DNA from: Actinomadura sp. J1-007
GTDB taxonomy: Bacteria > Actinomycetota > Actinomycetes > Streptosporangiales > Streptosporangiaceae
Length of the DNA stretch: 64,000 nt
Assembly: GCF_009793335.1 (NCBI RefSeq)
Contig: NZ_WING01000001.1
Span: forward strand, 4,154,001 to 4,218,000
Reading direction: 5' to 3'
The number at the start of each line of letters is the position of its first letter. Position 1 is the first letter of the stretch. A program made the position numbers and the translations under genes. Under the pieces are notes generated by a model. That model was not told where the DNA came from. It was given only the letters and a program-made list of their open reading frames with translations, and did no database searches. Shown piece by piece: positions 34,684-44,669 of the stretch.

Positions 34684-35717
34684 TCAAGGACTCCGAGCCG
34701 CTGGTGCTGGGCATCGAGACGTCCTGCGACGAGACCGGCGTCGGCGTCGTCCGCGGGCACACGCTGCTCGCCGACGCGATCGCCTCCAGCGTGGAGCAGC
34801 ACGCCCGGTTCGGCGGCGTGGTGCCGGAGGTCGCGTCCCGCGCGCACCTGGAGGCGATGGCGCCGACGGTCGAGCGGGCCCTCGCCGACGCGGGCGTGGC
34901 GTTCGCCGACGTCGACGCGTTCGCGGTGACGGCCGGTCCGGGCCTGCCGGGCGCGCTGATGGTCGGGGTCGCGGCGGCCAAGGCGTACGCGCTGTCGCTC
35001 GGCAAGCCGCTGTACGGCGTCAACCACCTCGCCGCGCACGTCTGCGTCGACCAGCTCGAACACGGGCCGCTCCCGAAGCCGTGCGTGGCGCTGCTGGTGT
35101 CGGGCGGGCACTCCTCGCTGCTGCTGGTGCCGGACGTGGCGTCCGACGTGCGGTCGCTCGGCTCGACCGTGGACGACGCGGCGGGCGAGGCGTTCGACAA
35201 GGTCGCGCGGGTGCTGGACCTCGGCTTCCCCGGCGGCCCGGTCATCGACCGGCGGGCGCGGGAGGGCGACCCCGCGGCGATCGCGTTCCCGCGCGGCAAG
35301 TACAACGACGGCACCTACGACTTCTCGTTCTCCGGCCTGAAGACCGCCGTGGCGCGGTGGGTGGAGGCGAAGGAGCGGGCCGGCGAACCGGTGCCCGTCG
35401 CCGACGTCGCCGCCTCGTTCCAGGAGGCGGTGGTGGACGTGCTGACGCGCAAGGCGCTGAAGGTCTGCCGCGACAACGGCGTGCACGACCTGCTGATCGG
35501 CGGCGGCGTCGCGGCCAACTCGCGGCTGCGCGCCCTCGCCCAGGAACGCTGCGACGCCGCCGGGGTCAGGCTGAGGGTCCCGCGCCCGAAGCTGTGCACC
35601 GACAACGGCGCGATGGTCGCCGCCCTCGGCTCCGAACTGGTCGCGAACGGCCACGCGCCGTCCGCCCTCGACCTCCCGGCCGACTCCAGCCTCCCCATCG
35701 ACGCCGTGACCCTCTGA
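34680..35717 (+). CDS. tsaD: tRNA t6A transferase TsaD
   Basis: TsaD is the catalytic subunit that transfers threonylcarbamoyl to tRNA A37. The 345-residue protein has LVLGIETSCDETGVGVV, the metal-ligand motif NHLAAH (His116, His120), LLVSGGHSSLLLV, FSFSGLKTAVARW and GGGVAANSRLR, then LCTDNGAMVAALG with the third ligand. The ATG overlapping the rimI stop is the natural start; an in-frame upstream ATG lies inside rimI. It ends the coupled tsaB-rimI-tsaD run and is convergent with the kinase-like gene. Confidence 0.96.
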   Translation: MIKDSEPLVLGIETSCDETGVGVVRGHTLLADAIASSVEQHARFGGVVPEVASRAHLEAMAPTVERALADAGVAFADVDAFAVTAGPGLPGALMVGVAAAKAYALSLGKPLYGVNHLAAHVCVDQLEHGPLPKPCVALLVSGGHSSLLLVPDVASDVRSLGSTVDDAAGEAFDKVARVLDLGFPGGPVIDRRAREGDPAAIAFPRGKYNDGTYDFSFSGLKTAVARWVEAKERAGEPVPVADVAASFQEAVVDVLTRKALKVCRDNGVHDLLIGGGVAANSRLRALAQERCDAAGVRLRVPRPKLCTDNGAMVAALGSELVANGHAPSALDLPADSSLPIDAVTL

Positions 35718-35724
35718 CCCGCCC

Positions 35725-35764
35725 GAGCCCGCGGCCCCGCACCGGAGCCCGCGGCCCCGGCCCG
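35725..35764 (+). repeat. Short 20-bp tandem duplication after tsaD
   Basis: GAGCCCGCGGCCCCGCACCG at 35725 is nearly repeated at 35745. Further right, CCGCACC can pair with GGTGCGG near 35785, giving a possible bidirectional terminator between tsaD and the convergent gene. Confidence 0.5.
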
Positions 35765-35795
35765 TCCGGGGCCCCCGCTCGTGCGGTGCGGCGGG

Positions 35796-36752
35796 TCAGC
35801 GGAGGTCGGCGAGGAGGGCGGCCAGGTAGTCCTCATGGCGCGGGACGTCGGCCTCGTCGATGACGCGGTCGTCGTCCTCGGGCAGCAGGTCGAGCAGGCT
35901 GCGGACGTCCCAGTACGGGTCGTGCTCGTAGCCGCCGGACACCTGGTCGAACGAGGCGAGGAACCGGTCGGCCGCCGCGGGCCCGTACCGCAGCGCCAGG
36001 CCGCGCCGCATGTGCGCGATGTCGACCGCGACGGGCCCGGACGAGGCGTCCGACCAGTCGACCACCCCGGTCAGCTTGCCGTACGACCACAGCGTGTTGT
36101 CGGGGTGGTAGTCGCGGTGCACGAACCGCGCGGGCGCCTGCGGGGCGGGCGCGGAGGCGATGTCGAACGCCCGCTCCCACAGCCCGGGACGCAGCGCGTG
36201 CTTCGGCGGCACCCGCACGTCGAGCCGGTTGTACGGCAGGTACGGCGGCATCGTGGCCGCGCCGTTCAGCGCGTGCACCGACAGCAGCGCGGCGGCGAGC
36301 TGGATCAGGTACTCGGGCAGGTCGTCCGGCGCGGGCCGCGGCGGATGCCCCGGCAGCCGGGTGATGAGCAGCGCGGGGGCGTCGCAGTAGGCCCCGGCGG
36401 GGTCGGCGGCGACGAGCGACGGCGTCGGGAGCGTGCAGCCGGCGAGCAGGGCCAGCGCGGCGATCTCCCGTTCGGGCGAGAACTCGACGTCGCCGAAGGA
36501 GTGCCGGCCGCCCGAGCCCGGCCGGTCGCCGTCGCGGGCCGTCCAGCGGCGCAGGACGAGCCGGTGCGGGCTTCCCGAACGGCTCTCCACGAGCAGCGCG
36601 TGGTTGGCGTGGGCGGCGCCCCCGGCGAGCGGGCGGACCATCCGGACCTCCGCGCCCCGGCCGAGACACTCCTGCACCCACCGCAGTGTCGCGCGGCTGG
36701 GCGGGGCGCTCGTCGGGAGGCAGGCTGCCGGAGTCTGAGTCACGAGATCCAT
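35796..36752 (-). CDS. Aminoglycoside phosphotransferase family kinase
   Basis: This 318-residue APH/choline-kinase-fold protein has the N-lobe LVLRRWTARDG with the likely ATP-binding lysine replaced by arginine. It also has the catalytic loop FVHRDYHPDNTLW (Asp and Asn present) and the metal motif GVVDWSDASSGPVAVDIAHM. Such proteins phosphorylate small hydroxylated substrates. Actual aminoglycoside resistance cannot be inferred. It is transcribed alone, convergent with tsaD. Confidence 0.88.
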   Translation of the reverse strand: MDLVTQTPAACLPTSAPPSRATLRWVQECLGRGAEVRMVRPLAGGAAHANHALLVESRSGSPHRLVLRRWTARDGDRPGSGGRHSFGDVEFSPEREIAALALLAGCTLPTPSLVAADPAGAYCDAPALLITRLPGHPPRPAPDDLPEYLIQLAAALLSVHALNGAATMPPYLPYNRLDVRVPPKHALRPGLWERAFDIASAPAPQAPARFVHRDYHPDNTLWSYGKLTGVVDWSDASSGPVAVDIAHMRRGLALRYGPAAADRFLASFDQVSGGYEHDPYWDVRSLLDLLPEDDDRVIDEADVPRHEDYLAALLADLR

Positions 36753-37680
36753 GAAAACGGATTCCGAAGGGTGTTGGGAGTGATTTGGCGAAGACGGAAC
36801 GTAACAAAGTGCACGTCATCGACGTGCCTTTGGCCACCGACTTCGGTCGTCCAGTCGGATTGGCGGACAAACCACCGCGAGTTCCGGCCGGGTCCGGCCA
36901 CGCGTGCGGTGGCCGTTCCGGACCCGGCGACGGACGGTCGGACGGGCTGCGGCGAGCGGTCCGCCCGGCGCGGCGAGCGGTCCCCGCCCGACCCGCGCCG
37001 GCCCGCCCGCCCGCGCCGCGACGGGCACGGCGAAAGCGGTGGAGACGGGCCGAAGCGAAGGCAACGGGTCGGACTGAAGGGATACGGGCGCAAGAGGGGA
37101 CAAGGTTCACGTTCACGATCGCGTTCGTGGCCTCAGGCGGTATGCCGATGGACCGATGGACTGCTGGACCAGAGCCCGAGCGTCGCGAACGGCGGCGGGT
37201 GGGCAATGGTCACGGATGGCTGGGGTGAGCGAGGTTGCGGACGGCTGGGGTGAGCGAGGTTGCGGATGGCTGGGGTGAGCAAGGGATGCGGACGGCTCGG
37301 GTGAGCGGTCGTTGCGGTCGTTGGGTGAGCGGTGGTTGTGGGGCGTTCGAGTGGGCGAAGGGTGCGGACGGCCGGGTGAGCGGTGGTTGCGGGGCGTTCA
37401 GGTGCGCGAAGGGTGCGGACGGGTCGGGACAGCGAAGGTTGCGGGTCGTTCGGGTGGCGCGGGCTTCCTGCGGCGGAGGCTTCCTGCGGGTGGACGCTTC
37501 CGGCGGGTGCGGGCTTGCCGTGGACGGGGGCGTCCGGCGGGCGGAGGCTTCCGGCATGTGGAGGCGCTTGGTGCAGGCTGCTGTAGGTGCAGGCTGGTGC
37601 TGGTGGAGGCTTCCGGTGGTGTGACCGGGGTGCGCGGGGCGGGGCTGAGCGGGTGCCTGGCGCGGCCGGGGGTGCGGTCG
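36753..37680. other. Long intergenic region, mostly low-complexity
   Basis: About 930 bp without a supportable gene. Near the kinase start lies a 7-bp-arm inverted repeat (GCACGTC-ATC-GACGTGC, 36811-36827) that could be an operator. The middle is Arg-codon-rich random GC sequence. From 37211 the region turns into tandem repeats. Open frames crossing it (for example one starting with TTG at 36785) have mixed third positions and no family resemblance. Confidence 0.55.
37211..37424 (+). repeat. 25-bp and 51-bp tandem repeats
   Basis: Roughly four 25-bp units (GCGGAYGGCTGGGGTGAGC plus a short variable end) start at 37211, 37236, 37261 and 37287. Two 51-bp units follow at 37323-37373 and 37374-37424. 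The plus strand is strongly G-biased throughout. Confidence 0.75.
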
Positions 37681-37737
37681 GGTGGGACGCTCCCCATGGG
37701 AGAGCCGGAAGCGTCCCGTCAGCGGGAGCGCCCCACC
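37681..37737 (-). terminator. Terminator of the coiled-coil gene
   Basis: GGTGGGACGCTCCC (37681-37694) pairs with GGGAGCGCCCCACC (37724-37737). In the minus-strand RNA the single mismatch becomes a G-U pair. It lies 7 bp beyond the stop of the minus-strand gene, with a loop of about 29 nt. Confidence 0.55.
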
Positions 37738-37744
37738 GGACCGT

Positions 37745-39394
37745 TCAGTCCTTCCCTTCGCGCCGCGGGCGCAGGAGCGCCTCGGCGAGTGCGAGCATCG
37801 TCTCCTCCAGCGTGGACAGGCGCTTGAGGACGTCCTCGTGCACGGCGGTCACCTGCTTGGTGACGTCGTCGTGCACCGTGTCGACCTTGCGGCCGACCTC
37901 GTCCTGCACGCCGGTGAACCGCTTGCCGACCTCGGCCTGGACGGCCTCGGCGCGCTTGCTGACCTCGTCCTGGACGAGGTCGACGCGCCTGGCGAACTCG
38001 GTCTGGACGCCGTCGACCTGGCGCGCCACGTCGTCGTGGATGCCGCCGACCTGCTTGGCGACGGTCTCGTGGATGCCGCCCACCTGCTTGGCGACGTCGT
38101 CGTGGATGCCGTCGATGCGCTTGCCGACGTCCTCCTGCACACCGGTGACCTGCCGTGAGACCTCGTAGTGCACCGACTCGACCTGCTTGGTCACGTCCGT
38201 GTGCACCGACTCCACCCGCCGCGACACGATGTCGACCTGCGCGGTGAACTCCTCCAGCGCGCCGTCGATCTTGCTGGTGACCTCCTCGTGGATGCCCTCG
38301 ATGCGCTTGCGGACGTCGTCGTGCACGTCCTCGAACCGGCGGGAGAACTCGTCCATGCGCTTGGCCACGTCGCTGTAGGCCGTCTCCGCGATCTGCGACA
38401 TGGTCGCCTTGACCTCGTCGCGGTCGGGCCGGGCGCGCAGCTCCTCGATCAGCGGGTCGACGGCGTCGGCGAGGTGCTTCTCCAGCGCGTCGAAGCGGTC
38501 GCTGTGGTCGATCAGCGGGCGCTGTGCCAGCTCGCCGATCTTGCGGTGCAGCTCGCCGATCTCCAGCGCCGCCGGGAGCCGTCCGATCCGCTCGTTGACC
38601 CCGTCGATGCGGTCGTCGACGCCCTCGAACCGGCCGTCGAGCCCGTCCAGCTTGCCCGACAGCCCTTCCAGCCGGCCGTCGAGCCCGTCGAGCCGCCCGT
38701 CCAGGCCGTCCAGCCTGCCGCCGACGCCCTCGACGCGGCCGTTGACCGCGTCCAGCCCCTGCTCGACCCGTTCGGCCATCTCGCCGAGGGACTGGTCGAC
38801 CCGCGTCGTCACGCCGTTGATGGCGTGCTCCAGCCGCTCGGACCGGTGGCCCAGCTCGGCGAGCGACTTGTCGAGCCGGTTGAAGCGGACCGAGGCCGAC
38901 TCCATGCTGCCCTGGAGCTTGTCCAGCCGCTTGGACATCTCCTCCATGCGCTGCGTCGCCTGGCGCGTCGCGTCGGTGATGTGCTGCGCGGAGTCGATCA
39001 CGGCCTGGATGCGGGTGAGGCCCTCGTCGACGTTCTCGGCGACGACGCCGACGTCGGCCCACAGCGCGGGCAGCTCGGCGACGGGCTTGACCCGCTCGCC
39101 GACGGCCTCGATGTGCTCGGCCAGCCCCTCGGCCCATTCGGGAGGCTTGCTGGACAGGTCGTCCACCTGGCCGCGCACGCTGTCGAGCTGCCCGGTCAGC
39201 CCGTTGAGCTCGCGCTCCCGGACCTCCCGCAGCAGCCACTCCATGCCTTCCAGCCGCTGGCGTATCTCGTCGAGGACCTGACCCTGTGAGCGCTGTTCAT
39301 AGACGTGGTCCTGCGCCGCACGGGCGAGCAACTCCCGCATCCGGTCCGAGACCGGTTGACCCCCCGTCTGCAGGAAGTTGTGATTCGTTTCCAC
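37745..39394 (-). CDS. Long hendecad-repeat coiled-coil protein
   Basis: This 549-residue, highly charged protein has no membrane segment or signal peptide. Residues of about 1-230 are helical with heptad character. About 230-275 is a seven-residue repeat (LDGLDGR, LEGLSGK). About 370-530 consists of some fifteen 11-residue units of the form VHDDVxKQVxG (IHDDVAKQVGG, VQDEVGRKVDT). An 11-residue period gives a nearly straight amphipathic or right-handed coiled-coil helix, as in apolipoprotein-like and LEA-like proteins. The start is a GTG with AGGAG 7 nt upstream. It is flanked by long non-coding stretches and is monocistronic. Cytoskeletal, membrane-surface or stress-protective roles are all possible; none is shown. 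Confidence 0.85.
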   Translation of the reverse strand: METNHNFLQTGGQPVSDRMRELLARAAQDHVYEQRSQGQVLDEIRQRLEGMEWLLREVRERELNGLTGQLDSVRGQVDDLSSKPPEWAEGLAEHIEAVGERVKPVAELPALWADVGVVAENVDEGLTRIQAVIDSAQHITDATRQATQRMEEMSKRLDKLQGSMESASVRFNRLDKSLAELGHRSERLEHAINGVTTRVDQSLGEMAERVEQGLDAVNGRVEGVGGRLDGLDGRLDGLDGRLEGLSGKLDGLDGRFEGVDDRIDGVNERIGRLPAALEIGELHRKIGELAQRPLIDHSDRFDALEKHLADAVDPLIEELRARPDRDEVKATMSQIAETAYSDVAKRMDEFSRRFEDVHDDVRKRIEGIHEEVTSKIDGALEEFTAQVDIVSRRVESVHTDVTKQVESVHYEVSRQVTGVQEDVGKRIDGIHDDVAKQVGGIHETVAKQVGGIHDDVARQVDGVQTEFARRVDLVQDEVSKRAEAVQAEVGKRFTGVQDEVGRKVDTVHDDVTKQVTAVHEDVLKRLSTLEETMLALAEALLRPRREGKD

Positions 39395-40115
39395 CCGATG
39401 CTCCTTCGTGTGCCGACGCGACGAAATACGCGCGGCAATGAATCTTGTGAACGGCTCACTGTAGTGCGTTCAGAGCATCGCTATAAGAGGGAGCAGGGAA
39501 CATTGCGAGTTCTGTGGAATGCGCCTGTTATCCCAGTGGAGTGGAACGCGACCGATCTACCGGCGTAGGGGGATTTCCCGGTTTCGATGGCGATCCGAGC
39601 GAATGCGGGGGCTGAGTCCGGCATGCGCCCGGCGGTGGCGGCGCCCGCGCGGGCGCGCGATCGCCCGCACGGATGGGCACATGTCCGCCGACATCGGCAC
39701 GTGGTGATCGTCCATCGCGGACGTATCGCCGCGCGCCGTTCCGCCGCGCGGACGATCTCCGATTCCGGCGCCGGCCATTCCGGTTCCGCATTCGGGCAGT
39801 GCGAGGTCAGCGACTCCTCCGCGTAAGGTCATGGCCGCCGAACTTTCCTTGGTCTTTCCCGGGACGGTGATCGTCCGGCGCCGTTTCGGCTCTCGCCTAT
39901 CGACCTTGCCGCCACCCTGAATCCTTAGTGAACGCAATGCCGGAAAGCGCTCATGATTTGCACGGGCGTGGCGCGTTCCCCGTGCTCGCTTGGGGTTGTC
40001 GGGCCCGGCGGAGATCTTTGGGATCGATTGGCGGACGCGCGCCGCGCCGGGCGGGTCAACCCCGCCGAACGCGCCGATCGGACCGTGGCGGGCCGGCCGG
40101 ACTCGGCGGACCGGC
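39395..40115. other. Intergenic region with no recognised gene
   Basis: About 720 bp. The part next to the coiled-coil gene (39400-39560) is the least GC-rich and probably holds its promoter. No -35/-10 pair stands out there; TACAGT on the minus strand near 39460 is a weak candidate. The remainder has open frames on both strands without natural codon use. Confidence 0.5.
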
Positions 40116-40279
40116 CGCGCGCGGCGGGACGGTAGGACCGGGCGGGCCGGGCGCGCGCGGCGGGACGGCAGGACCGGGCGGGCCGGCCGCGCGCGGCGGG
40201 ACGGCCGGACCGGGCGGGCCAGGCGCGCGCGGCGGGACGGCCGGACCGGGCGGGCCAGGCGCGCGCGGCGGGACGGTCA
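40116..40279 (-). repeat. 36-bp tandem repeat running into the methyltransferase stop
   Basis: Four 36-bp units (CGCGCGCGGCGGGACGG plus AGGACCGGGCGGGCC-type second half) start at 40116, 40152, 40188 and 40224. A partial fifth unit starts at 40260 and contains the stop codon of the adjacent gene. In another minus-strand frame it would read as a collagen-like PPGPAVPPRAPG repeat, but nothing supports translation. Confidence 0.85.
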
Positions 40280-41500
40280 GGCGGCGGCGCCCGTGCCGGG
40301 GACGGGGCGGGTCAGGAGGGCCACCGGGGCCTCGCCCACGCGGGTCAGGACGAGGGTGACCGCGGTCCCGCCCTTCGGGCGCCGGCCGCCGAAGCCGAGG
40401 TCGCGGCGGAGCCGGTCGACGTCCACCGCCGAGCCGCGCTTCTTGATCGTCAGCACCCCGGCCTCGCGGCGGCGCAGCTCGGCCCGCAGGCGCTTCACCG
40501 AGAACGGCATCACGTCGTCGATCTCGTAGGCCGAGGCGAACGGCGTCGGCCGCAGCGCGTCGGACGTCACGTACGCGATGTGCCGGTCCGCGAGCCCGCC
40601 CCCGACGAGCGCGGCGACCTCGGCGACGAGTCCCGCCCGGATCACCGCGCCGTCCGGCTCGTACAGGTAGCGGCCCCACCCCCGGACCTCCGGGCCGCCG
40701 AGCCCCTCGTCGGGGACGAGCGTGTGAACGTTCGGGGAGATCAGGGTCGCGCGGCGGCGAACGTCGCCCGCCAGGCCGCCGAGCCACAGCGCGGCCTCCT
40801 TCACCTCGCCGCCGACCGAGATCCACTCGGCCTCCGCGCCGTCCGGCACCGCATCGTGCGGGATGCCGGGCGCGACCTTCACGCACCCGGACGGCACGCG
40901 TCCGGCCAGGCCGAGCACGGTGTCCAGCGGCGGCTCGTACGACCGGGGATCGAAGACGCGGCCCCGCGCCGTACGGCGGCCAGGGTCGGCGAACACCGCC
41001 GCGTAGCCCGACGGGTCCTCCTCCCTGGCGTCGCCTTCCCTGACGGTGACGATGCCGTCCAGCCCGAACGACACGACATTGGCCCGCGCGACCTCGGCCG
41101 TCAGGGGGTCCAGCTCGACGCCCTCGCCGCCGATGCCCGCGCGCGCTCGCGCGAGGAGGTCCGCGCCGATCCCGCACCCGAGGTCGAGGACCCGTTCACC
41201 CGGCCGCAGGCAGGAGGCGAAGCGGCGGGCGCGGTGCTCGGCCACGCAGGCGCGCGTGGACTGCTCCAGACCGGCCTGGGTGAAGTACATCCGGGACGCG
41301 TCGGCGCCGAACTTGGCCACCGCCCGCCCCCTCAGCCGGACCTGCGTCAGGGCGGCGGCGACGAGGTCGGCCGGATGCCCGCGGCGGAGCCGGGAGGCGG
41401 TGCCGATCAGCCCGTCCTCGCTCACGTCCGCCGCTCCGGCCTCCGCGAGAAGAGCCTGGCCGGACGGGGTGAGCAGGCCGCGGAACGCCTCGATGTCCAT
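40277..41500 (-). CDS. Class I SAM methyltransferase with THUMP-like domain
   Basis: This protein has about 407 residues. An N-terminal helical part is followed by a Rossmann methyltransferase domain with motif I VLDLGCGIGADL (about residues 104-115), the acidic loop GVELDPLTAEVARANV, and VFADPGRRTARGRVFDP. The C-terminal part (YVTSDALRPTPFASAYEIDDVMPFSVKRL...) matches the THUMP-like domain found in this actinobacterial family. An RNA substrate is likely but unproven. The ATG reading MDIEAFRGLL is supported by a TACGGT hexamer 7 nt upstream (leaderless). The 34 upstream codons are not conserved-looking. Confidence 0.86.
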   Translation of the reverse strand: MDIEAFRGLLTPSGQALLAEAGAADVSEDGLIGTASRLRRGHPADLVAAALTQVRLRGRAVAKFGADASRMYFTQAGLEQSTRACVAEHRARRFASCLRPGERVLDLGCGIGADLLARARAGIGGEGVELDPLTAEVARANVVSFGLDGIVTVREGDAREEDPSGYAAVFADPGRRTARGRVFDPRSYEPPLDTVLGLAGRVPSGCVKVAPGIPHDAVPDGAEAEWISVGGEVKEAALWLGGLAGDVRRRATLISPNVHTLVPDEGLGGPEVRGWGRYLYEPDGAVIRAGLVAEVAALVGGGLADRHIAYVTSDALRPTPFASAYEIDDVMPFSVKRLRAELRRREAGVLTIKKRGSAVDVDRLRRDLGFGGRRPKGGTAVTLVLTRVGEAPVALLTRPVPGTGAAA

Positions 41501-41507
41501 AGGCTGG

Positions 41508-41513
41508 ACCGTA
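41508..41513 (-). promoter_or_regulatory. Leaderless -10 of the methyltransferase gene
   Basis: TACGGT on the minus strand ends 7 nt before the ATG; no ribosome-binding site is present between them. Confidence 0.4.
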
Positions 41514-41583
41514 GCGCCGCGCGAGCGCGCCCCGGACGGTCGCCCGTCCGCGCGAACGGGCCGTCCGCTCGCCCGTGTCCGTG

Positions 41584-41612
41584 TTGACGGGCCACCGGGC
41601 ACGGAATAGTCT
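41584..41612 (+). promoter_or_regulatory. groES-groEL promoter
   Basis: TTGACG (41584-41589), a 17-bp spacer and TAGTCT (41607-41612) form a good housekeeping promoter. The predicted start point falls at the left edge of the CIRCE element. Confidence 0.7.
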
Positions 41613-41618
41613 CACGAC

Positions 41619-41643
41619 TGGCACTCTCCGAGGGAGAGTGCCA
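41619..41643 (+). promoter_or_regulatory. CIRCE operator for HrcA
   Basis: TGGCACTC-N9-GAGTGCCA is a perfect 8-bp inverted repeat with the 9-nt spacer and GCACTC/GAGTGC cores of CIRCE, the HrcA binding site. It directly follows the promoter, so heat-shock repression by HrcA is expected. hrcA is not in this window. Confidence 0.88.
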
Positions 41644-41765
41644 ACACAGCGACAAGGTCGGTCTGGCACCCGCGACGACAGGCCGGTCCAGGGTCGCCTC
41701 TCTGTCACATGTGCCGGTCGGCCCGCCGAGGCCGGCCGAGGATCAATCGAAGGGGAGGTCAGATC

Positions 41766-42074
41766 GTGACGACCGCCACCAAGGTTGTTCTCAAGCCGCT
41801 TGAGGACCGCATCGTCGTCCAGCCGCTTGAGGCCGAGACCACCACCGCGTCGGGCCTGGTGATTCCCGACACCGCCAAGGAGAAGCCCCAGGAGGGCACC
41901 GTCCTGGCCGTCGGACCGGGCCGCGTCGACGACAAGGGCGACCGCGTCCCCGTCGACGTCAAGGTCGGCGAGGTCGTGCTCTACAGCAAGTACGGCGGCA
42001 CCGAGGTCAAGTACAACGGCGAGGAGTACCTCGTCCTCTCGGCCCGCGACGTGCTCGCGGTCATCGAGAAGTAA
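41766..42074 (+). CDS. groES: Co-chaperonin GroES
   Basis: This 102-residue GroES has VVLKPLEDRIVVQPLEAETTT, the mobile loop TASGLVIPDTAKEKPQEG, GTVLAVGPGR and YSKYGGTEVKYNGEEYLVL. It caps the GroEL ring. The start is a GTG with a strong GGGGAGGT site 7 nt upstream; upstream in-frame codons lie in the leader. It is the first gene of the CIRCE-controlled bicistron, followed 83 bp later by groEL. Confidence 0.97.
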   Translation: MTTATKVVLKPLEDRIVVQPLEAETTTASGLVIPDTAKEKPQEGTVLAVGPGRVDDKGDRVPVDVKVGEVVLYSKYGGTEVKYNGEEYLVLSARDVLAVIEK

Positions 42075-42092
42075 TCACCGAGACGTGATGCA

Positions 42093-42132
42093 CCGCCCCG
42101 GTCCGGCCCGCTTCGTGGGGCGGCCGGGGCGG
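42093..42132 (+). other. Hairpin in the groES-groEL gap
   Basis: CCGCCCCGG (42093-42101) pairs with CCGGGGCGG (42124-42132). It could process or attenuate the bicistronic message, adjusting the GroES to GroEL ratio. Confidence 0.4.
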
Positions 42133-42157
42133 ATCGCGTGACAAAGGAGTTCATCTC

Positions 42158-43786
<1,629 letters not shown>

Positions 43787-43870
43787 CCGACGCGCCCGTC
43801 GCTGACGGACGGCCCGCCCGAGGGAGGCGTGCGGCTCGGCTCCCTCCCCACGGCCCGTCCAGCACCACCC

Positions 43871-43898
43871 CAAGGCCCCGCCCAAGGCGGGGGCCTTG
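43871..43898 (+). terminator. Terminator after groEL
   Basis: CAAGGCCCCGCC and GGCGGGGGCCTTG form a strong stem with a CAA loop and one bulged G, about 85 bp past the groEL stop. Confidence 0.7.
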
Positions 43899-44669
43899 TC
43901 ACGTCCAGAGCCGAGACCCCTGCCGCCCCCGCGCCGAAAGCCTGCCGCGCCACAGGAGCGGCGGACCACCATGCCCGAGGCCCATCGGCTGTGCCCCGGG
44001 TGCGGGTCTGCCACACCCAACGGCAAGGACGCTGCGTCCCGGACCGGCTTGTCACGCCCTGACGGCGGAGTCCGCCGCGTCCAGCCAGGGGCGGAGATTG
44101 CTGTGCCCCGAGGTACGAACGCTGCGTCCCAGGGTGAGGACCTGTCGTGTTCTAGGGACGGGGGCCTGTCGCGTCCTGAGGCACGGAATTGGCCGCGCCC
44201 TGGAGGGCCGGGGCCTCCGTGCGTCCACAGGTGGAGTCTGCCGTGTCGACGAGCGGGAGCCTGCCGCGTCGTGAGGTCGGACGTCTGTTGTGCCCTAGGG
44301 GGTGGGGGTTGTCGTGTCCTGGGATGGGGGGCGGTCGGGGGCTCGGTGGGGGTGGGGTGGGACTTGACTGGAGGGGTTTACCGGGGTGGGGGCGGGAGGC
44401 GGGGTGGGGCGGTTGGCTTTCGGTGGGGGGTGTTCCGTTCGCCAAGGAGTTCCGGATTGTGGGGGCGAGTAGGGCGATGGGTCGTTTGTAGGTAGTTGCA
44501 GTGCAACTTGTGACATTCTCGGAACGCTCCGCGCCCGGCTGACCGCGTTGTGTCATATCAGGCGGCTCGTCCTCGCACTGTGACCATTCCGTTGTCGTGC
44601 ACAGTGGAGACAGGCAGGGGCCCGCTGGGCATCATGCTCTACGTGACCGAGGGATGCTACGCCGGGACC
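43899..44669. other. Non-coding region with degenerate repeats
   Basis: About 770 bp. From roughly 43990 to 44340, blocks of about 30 bp built on CTGYCGYGTCCTGRGG recur irregularly (for example near 44146, 44167, 44240, 44268). After that comes a G-rich stretch and an AT-richer segment (44480-44560) that may hold the shbA promoter. Open frames crossing the region show repeat-driven composition only. No whiB gene, often a neighbour of shbA, is visible. Confidence 0.55.

Noticed and set aside
36785..37228. Plus-strand frame of 147 codons between the APH-like kinase and the repeats
   Set aside because: TTG start without a ribosome site, mixed third positions and no recognisable domain.
37745..39394. 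Chemoreceptor or SMC-like protein as an identity for the coiled-coil gene
   Set aside because: There is no membrane segment, no signalling-domain hairpin tip and no ATPase head. The 11-residue period fits neither family.
39557..39937. 126-codon minus-strand frame upstream of the coiled-coil gene
   Set aside because: No ribosome site, no domain, codon use unlike neighbouring genes.
40056..41177. Collagen-like PPGPAVPPRAPG reading of the 36-bp repeat on the minus strand
   Set aside because: The frame is out of phase with the methyltransferase gene it overlaps, and has no start site or codon signature of its own.
43896..44495. Plus-strand frame of 199 codons after groEL
   Set aside because: The translation simply follows the degenerate repeats; cysteines and glycines appear by composition, not in a zinc-finger arrangement.
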